Notes: generated by a model not told the origin, from the letters alone. Shown: positions 17,842-25,838, numbered from the stretch's first letter. The stretch: 64,000 nucleotides of DNA from CAVRQM01 sp963732775 (GCA_963732775.1 CAVTAR010000003.1:434001-498000); one strand, 5' to 3'. Numbers and translations are program-made.

Positions 17842-18165
17842 TCAGCCCCGCGGCGGGCTGGTGCGACCCAGCACCCGCCACACGTTCGCCACCCCGGCCG
17901 CCCCACCCAGCAGCACGAAGATGCCGATGAAAACCGGCATCGTGTGCAGCCAGCGGTCGAGCGCCCAGCCGATCGCCACCGCCACGGCCAATGCTGAGAC
18001 CAGCTCCACGCCGACCCGCAGCCCCACGCTCATCGCCGAACCGCCGGGCGACGCAGCACCGGCGGAGGTCGCGACCGCGGGACGGTCGAGACCTTGCCGA
18101 TCACGCGCGGCCCGCAGCCGCGCCTCGAAGCTGTCGGCAGGCCCTTCGCCTTGCGTCCGGTTCAT
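17842..18165 (-). CDS. atpI: ATP synthase assembly protein AtpI
   Basis: 107 aa. Charged N-terminus, then two hydrophobic helices (GVELVSALAVAVAIGWALD and MPVFIGIFVLLGGAAGVANV). First gene of the operon. AtpI helps assemble the c ring. The start is supported by the usual family length. The stop lies 16 bp before the subunit a start. Confidence 0.88.
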   Translation of the reverse strand: MNRTQGEGPADSFEARLRAARDRQGLDRPAVATSAGAASPGGSAMSVGLRVGVELVSALAVAVAIGWALDRWLHTMPVFIGIFVLLGGAAGVANVWRVLGRTSPPRG

Positions 18166-18239
18166 TGCGCCGCCCTGCTAGCCATGCCCCCCGGATGTGT
18201 CAAGGACGCGGCCGGAGCGGCGACCACCGCGTCGCGCGG

Positions 18240-18908
18240 CTACTGACTGGCCCAGACGATGCGGTGCATCCAGGCGAGCGAGGCGAGGTCGAAGCCATAG
18301 TCGGGATGAGCCGGATTGATGCTGCGCAGCTCGACCCGTAACGCCGAGCGGCGGACCAACTCCTTGGCCATCACCTCGCCCGCCTTGGTGCGCACCACCA
18401 CGCGATCGCCGCGCCGGGTGGGGGCGGCCGGCGAGACCACCACCACGTCGCCGTCGCGGAACACCGGCGACATGCTCTCGCCGCTGATCTCCAGGGCATA
18501 GGCGTTGGGGTCCGCCACGTCCGGCAGCCCGACCTCGTCCCAGCTGCCGCCCACCGGGAAGCCGGCATCATCGAAGAAGCCGTGCTCGCCCGCCTGCGCG
18601 AAGCCAATCAGCGGCACGCGCCGGCCGGCGTTCAGGCGCTCCGAGTGACCACGCGCTGCGGAACCGTGCGGCAGTGCGCGGGCGCCGCCGACCAGGGCCG
18701 TGAACGTCTCGAGCGACGCCCCGGTCGCCACGAGCACCTTGGACAGGCTCTCGGTCGAGGGCCATCGGGCGCGCCCGTCGCCCATGCGGCGCTTCGAGCG
18801 GTTGAACGTGGTCGCATCAAGCCCGGCCTTGCGCGCGAGGCCCGAGGCCGAAAGCCCATGTTCGGCGGCCAGCGTGTCAAGCGCGCGCCACACGTCTTCA
18901 TGGTTCAT
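18240..18908 (-). CDS. S24-family (LexA/CI-like) transcriptional repressor
   Basis: 222 aa. N-terminal helix-turn-helix (LSASGLARKAGLDATTFNRS) and a C-terminal S24 peptidase domain with the Ser/Lys dyad at Ser145 (ISGESMSPVF) and Lys182 (VMAKEL). Such repressors dimerise and may self-cleave with RecA filaments. It diverges from a gene with a perfect SOS box, 194 bp away. It is not LexA itself, since the DNA-binding part is XRE-like. ATG 18908 chosen; the longer upstream frame is low-complexity. Confidence 0.88.
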   Translation of the reverse strand: MNHEDVWRALDTLAAEHGLSASGLARKAGLDATTFNRSKRRMGDGRARWPSTESLSKVLVATGASLETFTALVGGARALPHGSAARGHSERLNAGRRVPLIGFAQAGEHGFFDDAGFPVGGSWDEVGLPDVADPNAYALEISGESMSPVFRDGDVVVVSPAAPTRRGDRVVVRTKAGEVMAKELVRRSALRVELRSINPAHPDYGFDLASLAWMHRIVWASQ

Positions 18909-19043
18909 GGGGTGTCCCACCTCCGGCTGCGTCGGGTCCAGCGTCAATAAATCGTGAATTGGAGTGTGACAAACCCTGGCCGGAATGGGAATAGGAATCT
19001 TTGCGTAGACCCCTTGCGTCGAGTTGCCATCAGTGGTTAAAGT

Positions 19044-19058
19044 GTTCTTGTTCCGTTC
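19044..19058 (+). promoter_or_regulatory. Perfect alphaproteobacterial SOS (LexA) box
   Basis: GTTC, seven bases (TTGTTCC), GTTC: an exact match to the GTTC-N7-GTTC LexA site of alphaproteobacteria. It lies 44 bp before ATG 19103, where a LexA-controlled promoter is expected. Regulation of the downstream gene, and possibly of the divergent S24 repressor, by LexA is inferred. Confidence 0.65.
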
Positions 19059-19102
19059 GCCTTCCCGGTCGGGAGGGCCCAGAGTTCCAGGGAGCGCTCG
19101 CC

Positions 19103-19552
19103 ATGTCAGCCGCCCGACGCAAGCAGGACCCGAAGCCGCGAACGATACCGGGACGGATACCGGGACGGACACCTGGACGGCTCTGCCTGGCACCGGTCCG
19201 ACGCGGCGCCGGCGCCCCGATCGTGCCATTCCGTGACGCGGGCGAAGCCTGGTTCTGGACCATGGCAGCCCTCGTCGCACGGCGGGAGGCCTCGCCCCGC
19301 GGGTGCGACGGCGCGGGACCGCCTCGCCCCGCGCTGCCGGAGGATGTGCTGCGCTGCATGGACGGACTCTATCGCCAGCGCCGCATCGACCTGCTGCATG
19401 CCCGCATCCTGCGCATCTGGGGAGAGCGCGGCATCCCGCCCGATCCGACCAGGGCCGCCGAGCGTTGCGACGCGCGTATCTGGCGCGAGGCGCTGGAACG
19501 GCTCGAATGGCCGCTGCGAGTGCGAGGCATCGTGGTCGCCGAGCAGCACTGA
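19103..19552 (+). CDS. Conserved hypothetical protein, probable SOS gene
   Basis: 149 aa. Basic, low-complexity N-terminus with PGR repeats, then a compact domain (VPFRDAGEAWFWTMAALVAR; DVLRCMDGLYRQRRIDLLHA; ARILRIWGERGIPPDP) that resembles a family common in Acetobacteraceae genomes. No catalytic motif is obvious; the two Arg-rich helices could bind nucleic acid. It follows a perfect SOS box and ends before a clear Rho-independent terminator, so it is a single-gene transcript. Confidence 0.75.
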   Translation: MSAARRKQDPKPRTIPGRIPGRTPGRLCLAPVRRGAGAPIVPFRDAGEAWFWTMAALVARREASPRGCDGAGPPRPALPEDVLRCMDGLYRQRRIDLLHARILRIWGERGIPPDPTRAAERCDARIWREALERLEWPLRVRGIVVAEQH

Positions 19553-19605
19553 CGGCTGGCGTCCCGCCTGCCGCCGAGGCGGCGGTGCATCGTCCGAGCT
19601 TGCAC

Positions 19606-19640
19606 GGCCGCATTCGTTGAATGCGGCCCTTTCCTCGTTC
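19606..19640 (+). terminator. Rho-independent terminator
   Basis: A perfect 10-bp stem (GGCCGCATTC / GAATGCGGCC) with a GTT loop is followed by the pyrimidine-rich tail CTTTCCTCGTTC. It lies 54 bp after the stop of the SOS-box gene. Confidence 0.7.
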
Positions 19641-19659
19641 AGCAACCACTGGAGACGAG

Positions 19660-19893
19660 ATGGCCTTCTCCGCCCGCAATCTGTCGGTCCTCGCCTATGC
19701 GCAAGGCTTCACTCTCTGGCACTACCGGGCGGCCGGGAACTCGATCGCCGACGTCGCCGCTCCCGACTATTTCGGAGAGGCGAGCGACGTGCTGGCCGCC
19801 GGCGACATGCTGCTGGCCTCGGCCGGCGATGGCGGGCGGGTGCTGTTCGCTCAGCCAGAGGGCCGGCGGATGCTGACCGCGGCGCTGGGCTAG
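19660..19893 (+). CDS. Small conserved hypothetical protein
   Basis: 77 aa, ATG with GGAGA upstream. The sequence SVLAYAQGFTLWHYRAAGNS then DYFGEASDVLAAGDMLLAS is well structured and resembles short alphaproteobacterial proteins of unknown function. No signal peptide or membrane helix. It ends just before the 15-bp tandem repeat. Confidence 0.72.
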   Translation: MAFSARNLSVLAYAQGFTLWHYRAAGNSIADVAAPDYFGEASDVLAAGDMLLASAGDGGRVLFAQPEGRRMLTAALG

Positions 19894-19896
19894 GCC

Positions 19897-19986
19897 GGCC
19901 TCAGGCTGGGCGGCCTCAGGCTGGGCGGCCTCAGGCTGGGCGGCCTCAGGCTGGGCGGCCTCAGGCTGGGCGGCCTCAGGCTGGGC
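19897..19986. repeat. Six perfect tandem copies of a 15-bp unit
   Basis: The unit GGCCTCAGGCTGGGC is repeated six times with no mismatch over 90 bp. The array begins 4 bp after the stop of the 77-aa gene and contains the stop of the convergent gene at its other end. The unit is a multiple of three, so copy-number change would not shift a frame. Confidence 0.95.
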
Positions 19987-20260
19987 GGCGGGCGCGGCCG
20001 CGGGCGATCTCGGTTGCGTGCCGCGTTAGGCCCGCCGCCGTGATCTCGAATCGGGCGTCAGCTCGCTGGCCCGCCAAGCCGAGGCCGGTCAGCCGCTCGA
20101 GGCACGGCCCGTCCTTCAGCGCCGGCGGGCGTCCCTCGGCGCCGCACAGCGTCAGCCTGTGCAGTGCGCTGCGGCAGCAGGTCTCAAGGTAGGGGTCGTC
20201 GGTACACGCTCCCTCATGGCAGGCATGGCGACCCGGCGTCCAGGTTCTCGCCGCGGTCAC
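19976..20260 (-). CDS. Cys-containing hypothetical protein, possible winged-helix
   Basis: 94 aa from GTG 20260. The core (DDPYLETCCRSALHRLTLCG, then GPCLERLTGLGLAGQRADAR and FEITAAGLTRHATEI) reads like a small winged-helix module in which the last helix and wing include FEITAAGLTRH. Four to five cysteines are present. The stop codon lies inside the first unit of the tandem repeat, so its C-terminus borders an unstable tract. Function unknown. It faces away from pyrD. Confidence 0.6.
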   Translation of the reverse strand: MTAARTWTPGRHACHEGACTDDPYLETCCRSALHRLTLCGAEGRPPALKDGPCLERLTGLGLAGQRADARFEITAAGLTRHATEIARGRARRPA

Positions 20261-20319
20261 GGATCATCGGGCGACGCTCTGCGATGGCCAACGGCGCAGG
20301 GTTCCGGCAGACACGCGGC

Positions 20320-21360
20320 GTGACGATCCTGACCCGCCTCGCCTTCCCGCTGCTGCGCCGCCTGGACGCCGAGCGTGCGCACGAAGTGGCCCTGCTCGCC
20401 TTGCGCTCCGGCCTCGTGGGAAGCGCGCCGGAGCCCGCCGACCCGCGGCTCGCGGTCCGCTGGCTCGGACACGCCTTGGCAAATCCCATCGGCTTGGCGG
20501 CCGGCTTCGACAAGGATGCCACCTGCCTGGCGAGCCTTGCACGCGTGGGGTTCGGGGCGATCGAGGCCGGCACGGTCACGCCACTGCCACAGCCCGGCAA
20601 TCCGAGGCCGCGGCTGTTCCGCTTGGCCGAGGACGGCGCGGTGATCAACCGCATGGGGTTCAACAACGGCGGCATCGACCGCTTCGCCCGCCGGCTGCGC
20701 GCCGCCCCCGCCGGCGTGCCGGTGGGCGCCAACATCGGGCCGAATCGCGAAGGCGCCGACCCCGCGCGAGACTTCCCGCGCCTCGTGGCCTCGGTGACGG
20801 GCCTTGCCGCCTGGGTCACGCTGAACGTGTCGTCGCCCAATACCCCCCGCCTGCGCGACTGGCAGGCGCCCGACCGCCTCGCGGCCATTCTGCGGGCCAT
20901 CCTCGCGGCGGTGCCGACCCACCCTCCGCTGTTGGTTAAGCTCGCCCCGGATCTCGAAGACGGCGCGCTGGAGGCGGTCGTGGCCGCATGCATCGAGGGC
21001 GGCGCGTCGGGCCTCGTCGTCTCCAACACCACGACGGCCCGGCCCGCCGGGCTGCGCGGCCGCCATGCAGGCGAGGCGGGCGGGCTGTCCGGACGGCCGT
21101 TGTTCGCGGCCTCCACGGCGATGCTGGCCCGTGTCGCCAGGCTGGCGGCGGGCCGGCTCGCCCTGGTGGGCGCGGGCGGGGTCACATCGGGGGCGGACGT
21201 GCTGGCCAAGCTGCGCGCGGGAGCCGGCCTGGTCCAGCTCTACACCGCGTTCGCGCTGGAAGGACCGGGCCTGTTGCCGCGGTTGCAGCGCGAAATCCTC
21301 GCTGAATTGCCACGTCAGGGCTTCCCCGACATCCAGGCCGCCATCGGAGCCGATCTCTGA
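20320..21360 (+). CDS. pyrD: Dihydroorotate dehydrogenase (quinone), class 2
   Basis: Oxidises dihydroorotate to orotate in pyrimidine synthesis, passing electrons to quinone at the inner membrane. 346 aa. The N-terminal amphipathic region (LTRLAFPLLRRLDAERAHE) is the membrane/quinone tunnel of class 2 enzymes. FMN and substrate motifs are GLAAGFDKDA, GFNNGGIDRF and NVSSPNTPRLR with the catalytic Ser, then LVKLAPDL and LVGAGGV. GTG 20320 matches the family start; ATG 20284 would add 12 residues. Confidence 0.95.
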   Translation: MTILTRLAFPLLRRLDAERAHEVALLALRSGLVGSAPEPADPRLAVRWLGHALANPIGLAAGFDKDATCLASLARVGFGAIEAGTVTPLPQPGNPRPRLFRLAEDGAVINRMGFNNGGIDRFARRLRAAPAGVPVGANIGPNREGADPARDFPRLVASVTGLAAWVTLNVSSPNTPRLRDWQAPDRLAAILRAILAAVPTHPPLLVKLAPDLEDGALEAVVAACIEGGASGLVVSNTTTARPAGLRGRHAGEAGGLSGRPLFAASTAMLARVARLAAGRLALVGAGGVTSGADVLAKLRAGAGLVQLYTAFALEGPGLLPRLQREILAELPRQGFPDIQAAIGADL

Positions 21361-21362
21361 AC

Positions 21363-22187
21363 ATGGAACACCTGACCGGACTGGCTCCCCTTGCAGCACG
21401 GTATTCCGGCTTCGTGCTGGATCTCTGGGGAGTCATCCACGACGGTGTGACGCCCTATCCGGGCGCGATCCATGCCCTGCGCGAGTTGCGTGCTGCCGGC
21501 AAGCGGGTGGTGCTGCTGTCCAACGCGCCGCGCCGCGCGCACGTCGCCGCCGCCGCGCTCAGCGCACTTGGAATCGGGCCGGAACTCTACGACGCCATCG
21601 TGACCTCGGGCGAGGCGACCTGGGTGGCGCTGGGCGCGCGACCGGGCGTGCGCGTCTATCACCTCGGAGCCGCGCGCGACCTGAGCGTGATGGAGGAGCG
21701 CGACGTGACCCGGGTGGCCCTCCCGGAGATGGCGGAGCTGCTGCTCAACACTGGCCCGGACACCAACGCCAATCCGGATTGGCGGGTCGAGGATTTCGCT
21801 GCCGAGCTGCGCCGCTGCCTTGCTGCCGGGCTGCCGATGTGGTGCGCGAACCCCGACCTCGAGATCGTCAGCGCCGGGCGGCGGCTGATCTGCGCTGGCG
21901 CGCTCGCGCAATGGTACGAGACGTCCGGCGGCGCCGTGCGCTGGATCGGCAAGCCGGATCCGGAGGTCTACGAGCTGGTCTGGCCGCTCCTCGCCACGGC
22001 GCGTGCGGACATCCTGGCGGTGGGGGACGCGCTGCGCACTGATATCGCGGGGGCGCGGGCAGTAGGACTGTCGTCCTGCTGGGTGTTGGGCGGCATCCAC
22101 GCACACGACGAACCAGCCGATGCGGCGCGCGAGGCCTCCGCGGGCGGGTTCGACCCGCTTGCCACGCTGCCGGCGTTCGTCTGGTGA
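21363..22187 (+). CDS. HAD-superfamily class IIA hydrolase
   Basis: 274 aa, TIGR01459-like sugar-phosphate phosphatase family. Nucleophile Asp20 and a second Asp at 27 are in DLWGVIHDG; motif II is VVLLSNAPRR; motif III/IV is the Lys in IGKPDPEVYE and the Asp in VGDALRTDIAGA. It starts 3 bp after pyrD and is probably co-transcribed. The substrate is unknown. Confidence 0.87.
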   Translation: MEHLTGLAPLAARYSGFVLDLWGVIHDGVTPYPGAIHALRELRAAGKRVVLLSNAPRRAHVAAAALSALGIGPELYDAIVTSGEATWVALGARPGVRVYHLGAARDLSVMEERDVTRVALPEMAELLLNTGPDTNANPDWRVEDFAAELRRCLAAGLPMWCANPDLEIVSAGRRLICAGALAQWYETSGGAVRWIGKPDPEVYELVWPLLATARADILAVGDALRTDIAGARAVGLSSCWVLGGIHAHDEPADAAREASAGGFDPLATLPAFVW

Positions 22188-22194
22188 CACGCCC

Positions 22195-22764
22195 TCAGGC
22201 GTGCCCGGCGAACCCCGACAGCAGCAGCGGGTCGATGCGCAGCGAGGCGAGCATCCGGCGCCACATCCGCGGCTGCTCGTCGCCGAAGATAAAATCGGGG
22301 TCCGGCAGGGGAGCTACCAGCCAAGCATTGTCCTGCATCTCGGCGTCGAGCTGCCCCGGCCCCCAGCCGGCATAGCCCAGCGCCAGGATACCGTGCTCCG
22401 GCCCGCCGCCGCTGGCGATCGCCTTCAGCACGTCGAGGTTGGCGGTCAGCGCCAGATGCTCGTCGACCTGCAAGGTGGAGTCGGTCGACCAATCCGTGGA
22501 GTGCAGCACGAAGCCGCGCCCGGTCTCGACCGGTCCGCCGGAACAGAGCCGGATGGAGCGGGACGGCGGCAATGGGTCGATGTCGAGCTGGCGCAGCAGG
22601 TCCGGGAAGCTGGGTTGGACCAGCGGCCGGTTCACCACCAGCCCGATCGCCGCCTCCGGCGTGTGGGCGCATACATAGATCACAGTATGAGCGAACGGCC
22701 CCTCCGTCATGTGCGGCATCGCGAGCAGGAGCTGGCCGGCCAGCGTCGTGTAGCTCTGTCTCAT
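22195..22764 (-). CDS. algH: YqgE/AlgH family protein
   Basis: 189 aa, UPF0301. Characteristic blocks: SYTTLAGQLLLAMPHM, IYVCAHTPEAAIGLVVNRPL, then GGPVETGRGFVLHS and ALGYAGWGPGQLDAEM. Cytoplasmic protein of unclear function, named from an alginate-regulation locus. ATG 22764. Convergent with the HAD gene, 7 bp between stops. Confidence 0.9.
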   Translation of the reverse strand: MRQSYTTLAGQLLLAMPHMTEGPFAHTVIYVCAHTPEAAIGLVVNRPLVQPSFPDLLRQLDIDPLPPSRSIRLCSGGPVETGRGFVLHSTDWSTDSTLQVDEHLALTANLDVLKAIASGGGPEHGILALGYAGWGPGQLDAEMQDNAWLVAPLPDPDFIFGDEQPRMWRRMLASLRIDPLLLSGFAGHA

Positions 22765-22895
22765 AAAATGATATGTTGGCGGTGCGGGGGTTGGGCGCAA
22801 GCGGGCCGGGCACCCCCGTGACAGGGCCCGACGCCTCCTGTACAGGCCACCTGCCGGGCCAGTGCCGGCGCCGACAGAACAACCACGAGCGAGCC

Positions 22896-23381
22896 ATGAG
22901 CACCATCAAGGTCGGCGACCCAATTCCGTCGATGAAGCTGATGACGGCCACCCCGGACGGGCCGAAGGAAGTTTCCACCGACGATTTGTTCCGCGCCAAG
23001 AAGGTCGTGATGTTCGCGGTGCCAGGCGCCTTCACGCCAACCTGCAGCGCCAAGCACCTGCCCGGCTTCGTGCAGAATGCCGACGCAATCCACGCAAAGG
23101 GCGTGGATACGATCGTCTGCATGGCGGTCAACGATCCATTCGTTCTCGCCGCCTGGGCCAAGGAGCAGGGCGTGGAGGATAAGATCGTCATGCTGTCGGA
23201 CGGGTCGGCGCAGTTCACCCGGGCGCTCGGCCTGGAACTCGACCTGATGAACCGCGGCCTTGGTGTGCGCAGCCAGCGCTTCGCCCTGGTGGCGCAAGAC
23301 GGGCGAGTGACGCAGCTCTCCATCGAGCAGCCGGGCGATTTCGACGTGAGTCGCGCCGAGGCGATCTTGAATGCGCTGTGA
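22896..23381 (+). CDS. Peroxiredoxin (Prx5/AhpE-like)
   Basis: 161 aa thiol peroxidase that reduces peroxides. Peroxidatic Cys50 lies in GAFTPTCSAKHLPGF, the Prx5 signature, followed by VNDPFVLAAWAK and MLSDGSAQFTRALGLE. Electron donor is probably glutathione or glutaredoxin, as in the family. It ends 9 bp before a strong hairpin. Confidence 0.94.
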   Translation: MSTIKVGDPIPSMKLMTATPDGPKEVSTDDLFRAKKVVMFAVPGAFTPTCSAKHLPGFVQNADAIHAKGVDTIVCMAVNDPFVLAAWAKEQGVEDKIVMLSDGSAQFTRALGLELDLMNRGLGVRSQRFALVAQDGRVTQLSIEQPGDFDVSRAEAILNAL

Positions 23382-23389
23382 CGCTGCAG

Positions 23390-23418
23390 CCGGGCGGAAC
23401 CGCGGGGATTCCGCCCGG
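23390..23418. terminator. Bidirectional hairpin terminator
   Basis: A perfect 10-bp stem (CCGGGCGGAA / TTCCGCCCGG) with a 9-nt loop lies between the convergent peroxiredoxin and CsbD-like genes, 9 bp from each stop. There is no long T-tract. Confidence 0.6.
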
Positions 23419-23426
23419 ACGCTGGT

Positions 23427-23732
23427 TCAGCGGCGGTGGATCAGGAGGCTGAGCACATAGCCGACGGCGCCGGCCGCAAGCAGGGCCGTCAGCGGCCGCT
23501 CGTGAATGGTCTCGTCGATGTAGTCGCCGATGCTGGCGGCTTGGTCCTGCAGCGGGCCGCTCGCGTCGCGGATCGCGTCCTTGGCCTGGCCGTAGGCGCG
23601 TTGCGCGACGCCGCTGATCTGGTCAACATATCCCTCGCCTTGGGTCTTGGTGTCGCCGGTCAGGTCGCCAATTCCCTCCTTGACCTTGCCCTTCAGGTCC
23701 GTCGCCGAGCCGGTGATGCGATCTGCGTCCAT
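23427..23732 (-). CDS. CsbD-family stress protein with C-terminal membrane helix
   Basis: 101 aa. N-terminal CsbD domain (RITGSATDLKGKVKEGIGDL) followed by a ElaB/DUF883-like helical segment and a membrane anchor (LTALLAAGAVGYVLSLLIHRR). ATG 23732 is preferred over 23744 because GGGGAA lies just before it. Members are induced by general stress; the C-terminal anchor suggests attachment to the inner membrane. Confidence 0.85.
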   Translation of the reverse strand: MDADRITGSATDLKGKVKEGIGDLTGDTKTQGEGYVDQISGVAQRAYGQAKDAIRDASGPLQDQAASIGDYIDETIHERPLTALLAAGAVGYVLSLLIHRR

Positions 23733-23880
23733 GATATTCCCCATCGCGCGTTGTGGTGAGCCTGCCAGACGCGCGGGCGGCCGGGAAAGTTCCCGGAACG
23801 CCACGAGGGCGCACGCGTTGTTACTGGCGGCACGACGACGACCGTCGTACCGAGCCACAACGAAGAACGCAGAGGGACAC

Positions 23881-24093
23881 ATGGCACAACAATCTCACAA
23901 GACGGCTGCCGAGCATCACGAGAAGGCGGCCAAGGCGCACCACACTGCGGCCGAGCATCACGGCAAGGGCGATCACGCCGAAGGCGAGAAGCACAGCACC
24001 GCAGCGCACGAGGCGTCCACGGCCGCGCATGGTCATTCCACGACGGCCCATGGCAAGAGCACGGCCGCTCACAGCAGCAAGACGAAGGCCTGA
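23881..24093 (+). CDS. Ala/His/Lys-rich low-complexity small protein
   Basis: 70 aa built from imperfect short repeats such as AAEHHEKAAKAHHTAAEHH and STAAHGHSTTAHGKS. His, Ala, Lys, Ser and Thr make up nearly all of it. Similar proteins accompany stress genes in many proteobacteria; metal or nucleic-acid binding is possible but not shown. ATG with AGAGGGA ribosome binding site, divergent from the CsbD gene. Confidence 0.8.
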   Translation: MAQQSHKTAAEHHEKAAKAHHTAAEHHGKGDHAEGEKHSTAAHEASTAAHGHSTTAHGKSTAAHSSKTKA

Positions 24094-24119
24094 TCATAAG
24101 GGGCTGACACCTGCGATGC

Positions 24120-24155
24120 GGAGAGGGCGAGCGGGAGGTCCCGTTCGCCTTCTCC
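24120..24155. terminator. Long hairpin between convergent genes
   Basis: A 17-bp stem, with two G-U wobbles when transcribed on the plus strand, and a 2-nt spacer: GGAGAGGGCGAGCGGGA against TCCCGTTCGCCTTCTCC. It lies between the His-rich gene and the convergent DUF2934 gene and probably ends transcripts from either side. Confidence 0.65.
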
Positions 24156-24222
24156 ACTATTTCGCAGGACATGGCCGGCGGCATTTCCCGTCGTGAGGCG
24201 AAGACGTCGCCTGCAGCCCGGT

Positions 24223-24465
24223 TCAGCCGGTTTTTTCGGTCCGAGCCGACATTGCGACTGACCCACCCACGGCTGAGCCAGGCTTGGAGGACGGTCCGGT
24301 CTCTTCCGCCTCCAGTTCTCGCGCGCGCTCCCAGAATTCGGCGTCCTGACCGTGAGGGCGGCCGGCGCCTTCCCAGAGATGGTAGGCGCGCTGGCGAACT
24401 CGATCCTCGTGCGACCCGGGATGTTCGGGCGGCGAGTTCTGACGACTGGCGTCGATGTCAGACAT
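24223..24465 (-). CDS. DUF2934 family protein
   Basis: 80 aa. The DUF2934 core is visible as VRQRAYHLWEGAGRPHGQDA followed by EFWERAREL. It has a Ser/Lys-rich C-terminal tail. Members are short cytoplasmic proteins of unknown role, often near stress genes, as here. ATG 24465 matches the family start; the longer upstream frame is not conserved. Confidence 0.82.
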   Translation of the reverse strand: MSDIDASRQNSPPEHPGSHEDRVRQRAYHLWEGAGRPHGQDAEFWERARELEAEETGPSSKPGSAVGGSVAMSARTEKTG

Positions 24466-24521
24466 GCGTGGCCTCCATAACTCGCCACGCAACGCCCGAT
24501 CGAGCGGCCGGTTGCGCCGCG

Positions 24522-24914
24522 TCAGGCGGAGGCAGAGGCCCGACCGGACGTGGCCGGACGCAGATCCGCGCCGTAGAGCCGCGCTGCCGCCTGCATGAGG
24601 CTGCGCAGGTGAGCCACATAGGCGGCCCCAGGAGCGGTGCGGCTGACCAGCACGCTGCGGCGGTCACGCGGATCGGGCGCACGACGCACGAGATCGAACT
24701 GCTCCAAACGATCGAGCGCGCGGGTGATGGCCGGCTTGGCGACATTCAGCCGCTCGGCCAAACCGCGAACGGTATGCGGCCCATCCTCCAGAAAGCAGAT
24801 CAGCAGCACGCTGAGCTGGCGGGCGGAAAGGTCGGCGCCGTCGCGACGCACGAGACCGACGATGGTGTCGCGCATGATGGCGGGAAGGCGGTTGGCGGCA
24901 GGTATCTGCGGCAT
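24522..24914 (-). CDS. MarR-family transcriptional regulator
   Basis: 130 aa winged-helix repressor. DNA-recognition helix region HTVRGLAERLNVAKPAITRA, then the wing LVRRAPDPRDRRSVLVSRT with the Asp-Arg-Arg motif. Ligand unknown. It diverges from the NUDIX-like gene; the AT-richer 183-bp gap between them (with GTAACATT and TAACGTAAC elements) probably holds both promoters and the operator. Confidence 0.87.
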   Translation of the reverse strand: MPQIPAANRLPAIMRDTIVGLVRRDGADLSARQLSVLLICFLEDGPHTVRGLAERLNVAKPAITRALDRLEQFDLVRRAPDPRDRRSVLVSRTAPGAAYVAHLRSLMQAAARLYGADLRPATSGRASASA

Positions 24915-25097
24915 GAGTCACTCCGTTGCAGTGCGCGCACAGCATATGGTGCTACGCAACCGAGACTCAATAACGTAACATTGCCGAGTCGTCTCAGCCT
25001 CCATACTACATTTTTTCGTCGCAGCGGATACCCGTTCTCAAAACCAGGCGAACACTCGCGATCACGCAGGTCGCTGGCGGAAAATTGAGTTTTATTT

Positions 25098-25838
25098 ATG
25101 TTGATTGCGCAAGATCGTCGGGACGCCTGGAAAATGTTCGGCGTCGAACCGGCGCTGCGGGTCGCGCCCGCGGCTCCCCTGCCTGCGCTTGCCAGCGAGG
25201 TCGAACGCCGTGTCGAGGTGTTCTGGCGCGCCGCGCTCGACGGAAACCCGGCGCTGTTCAACGGCCAAGTATTCAGTGTGGACGAGATCACGCCCCAACG
25301 CCTCGCCGGGCACTGGACCGAGGACCGGCGCATCGTCGCCCAGTTCCGTGACCCCGCGCTGGCCGGAGTACTGCGCGTGCGCCCGCTCGCTGTGGCCGGA
25401 TTGATCGAGGGGCCGGACGGCATCGTGTTCGGCCGCCGCCCGGCGAGCGCCGTCTATCAGCCGGGCCTCTGGCAGCTCGCCCCGGCCGGCAACGTCGACC
25501 CACAATCCGAAGTCGAAGGACGGATCGACCTCGGCACGGCCCTGGCCATCGAGCTGCGCGAGGAACTGGGCCTCGGTTTCGACACGGTCTCGCTTGGCGA
25601 CCCGGTGTGCATGGTCGAACATCCGGGCATCGGCGTGCTCGACCTGTGCATGGCGTTGCGAACGGCGCTACCGGCGGCGGCGATTTATGCCGCGCACCGG
25701 GCCGGCGGCGACGGCGAATACCCGGAGATCGCCGTGGTGCCGCGCACTTCGCTCCGCCGTTTCGTGGCCGAGCAGGAGCCCCTGATCGCGCCGCAGGTGC
25801 TGCTGTTCCTCAGCCGTCACGGGCTGCTAACCGGCTGA
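25098..25838 (+). CDS. NUDIX-like hydrolase with a degenerate box
   Basis: 246 aa. The NUDIX fold is suggested by VAGLIEGPDGIVFGRR, the segment LWQLAPAGNVDPQ and ALAIELREELGLGFDTV. In the canonical box (Gx5Ex7REUxEExGU) the Arg is replaced by Ile and the spacing from Gly to Glu is longer, so catalysis may be altered. The N-terminal 90 residues form a separate domain. ATG 25098 follows an AT-rich leader. Its last 22 bp overlap the convergent end of the phage element. Confidence 0.7.
   Translation: MLIAQDRRDAWKMFGVEPALRVAPAAPLPALASEVERRVEVFWRAALDGNPALFNGQVFSVDEITPQRLAGHWTEDRRIVAQFRDPALAGVLRVRPLAVAGLIEGPDGIVFGRRPASAVYQPGLWQLAPAGNVDPQSEVEGRIDLGTALAIELREELGLGFDTVSLGDPVCMVEHPGIGVLDLCMALRTALPAAAIYAAHRAGGDGEYPEIAVVPRTSLRRFVAEQEPLIAPQVLLFLSRHGLLTG

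Noticed and set aside
18240..18908. LexA
   Set aside because: S24 peptidase domain is present, but the N-terminal DNA-binding part is XRE-like, unlike the LexA winged helix.
19897..19986. CRISPR array
   Set aside because: The repeats are contiguous with no spacers and only 15 bp long.
19233..20192. Protein with AGRPQ pentapeptide repeats
   Set aside because: It is only the tandem repeat read in an open frame; flanking residues are unlike a protein and cross real genes.
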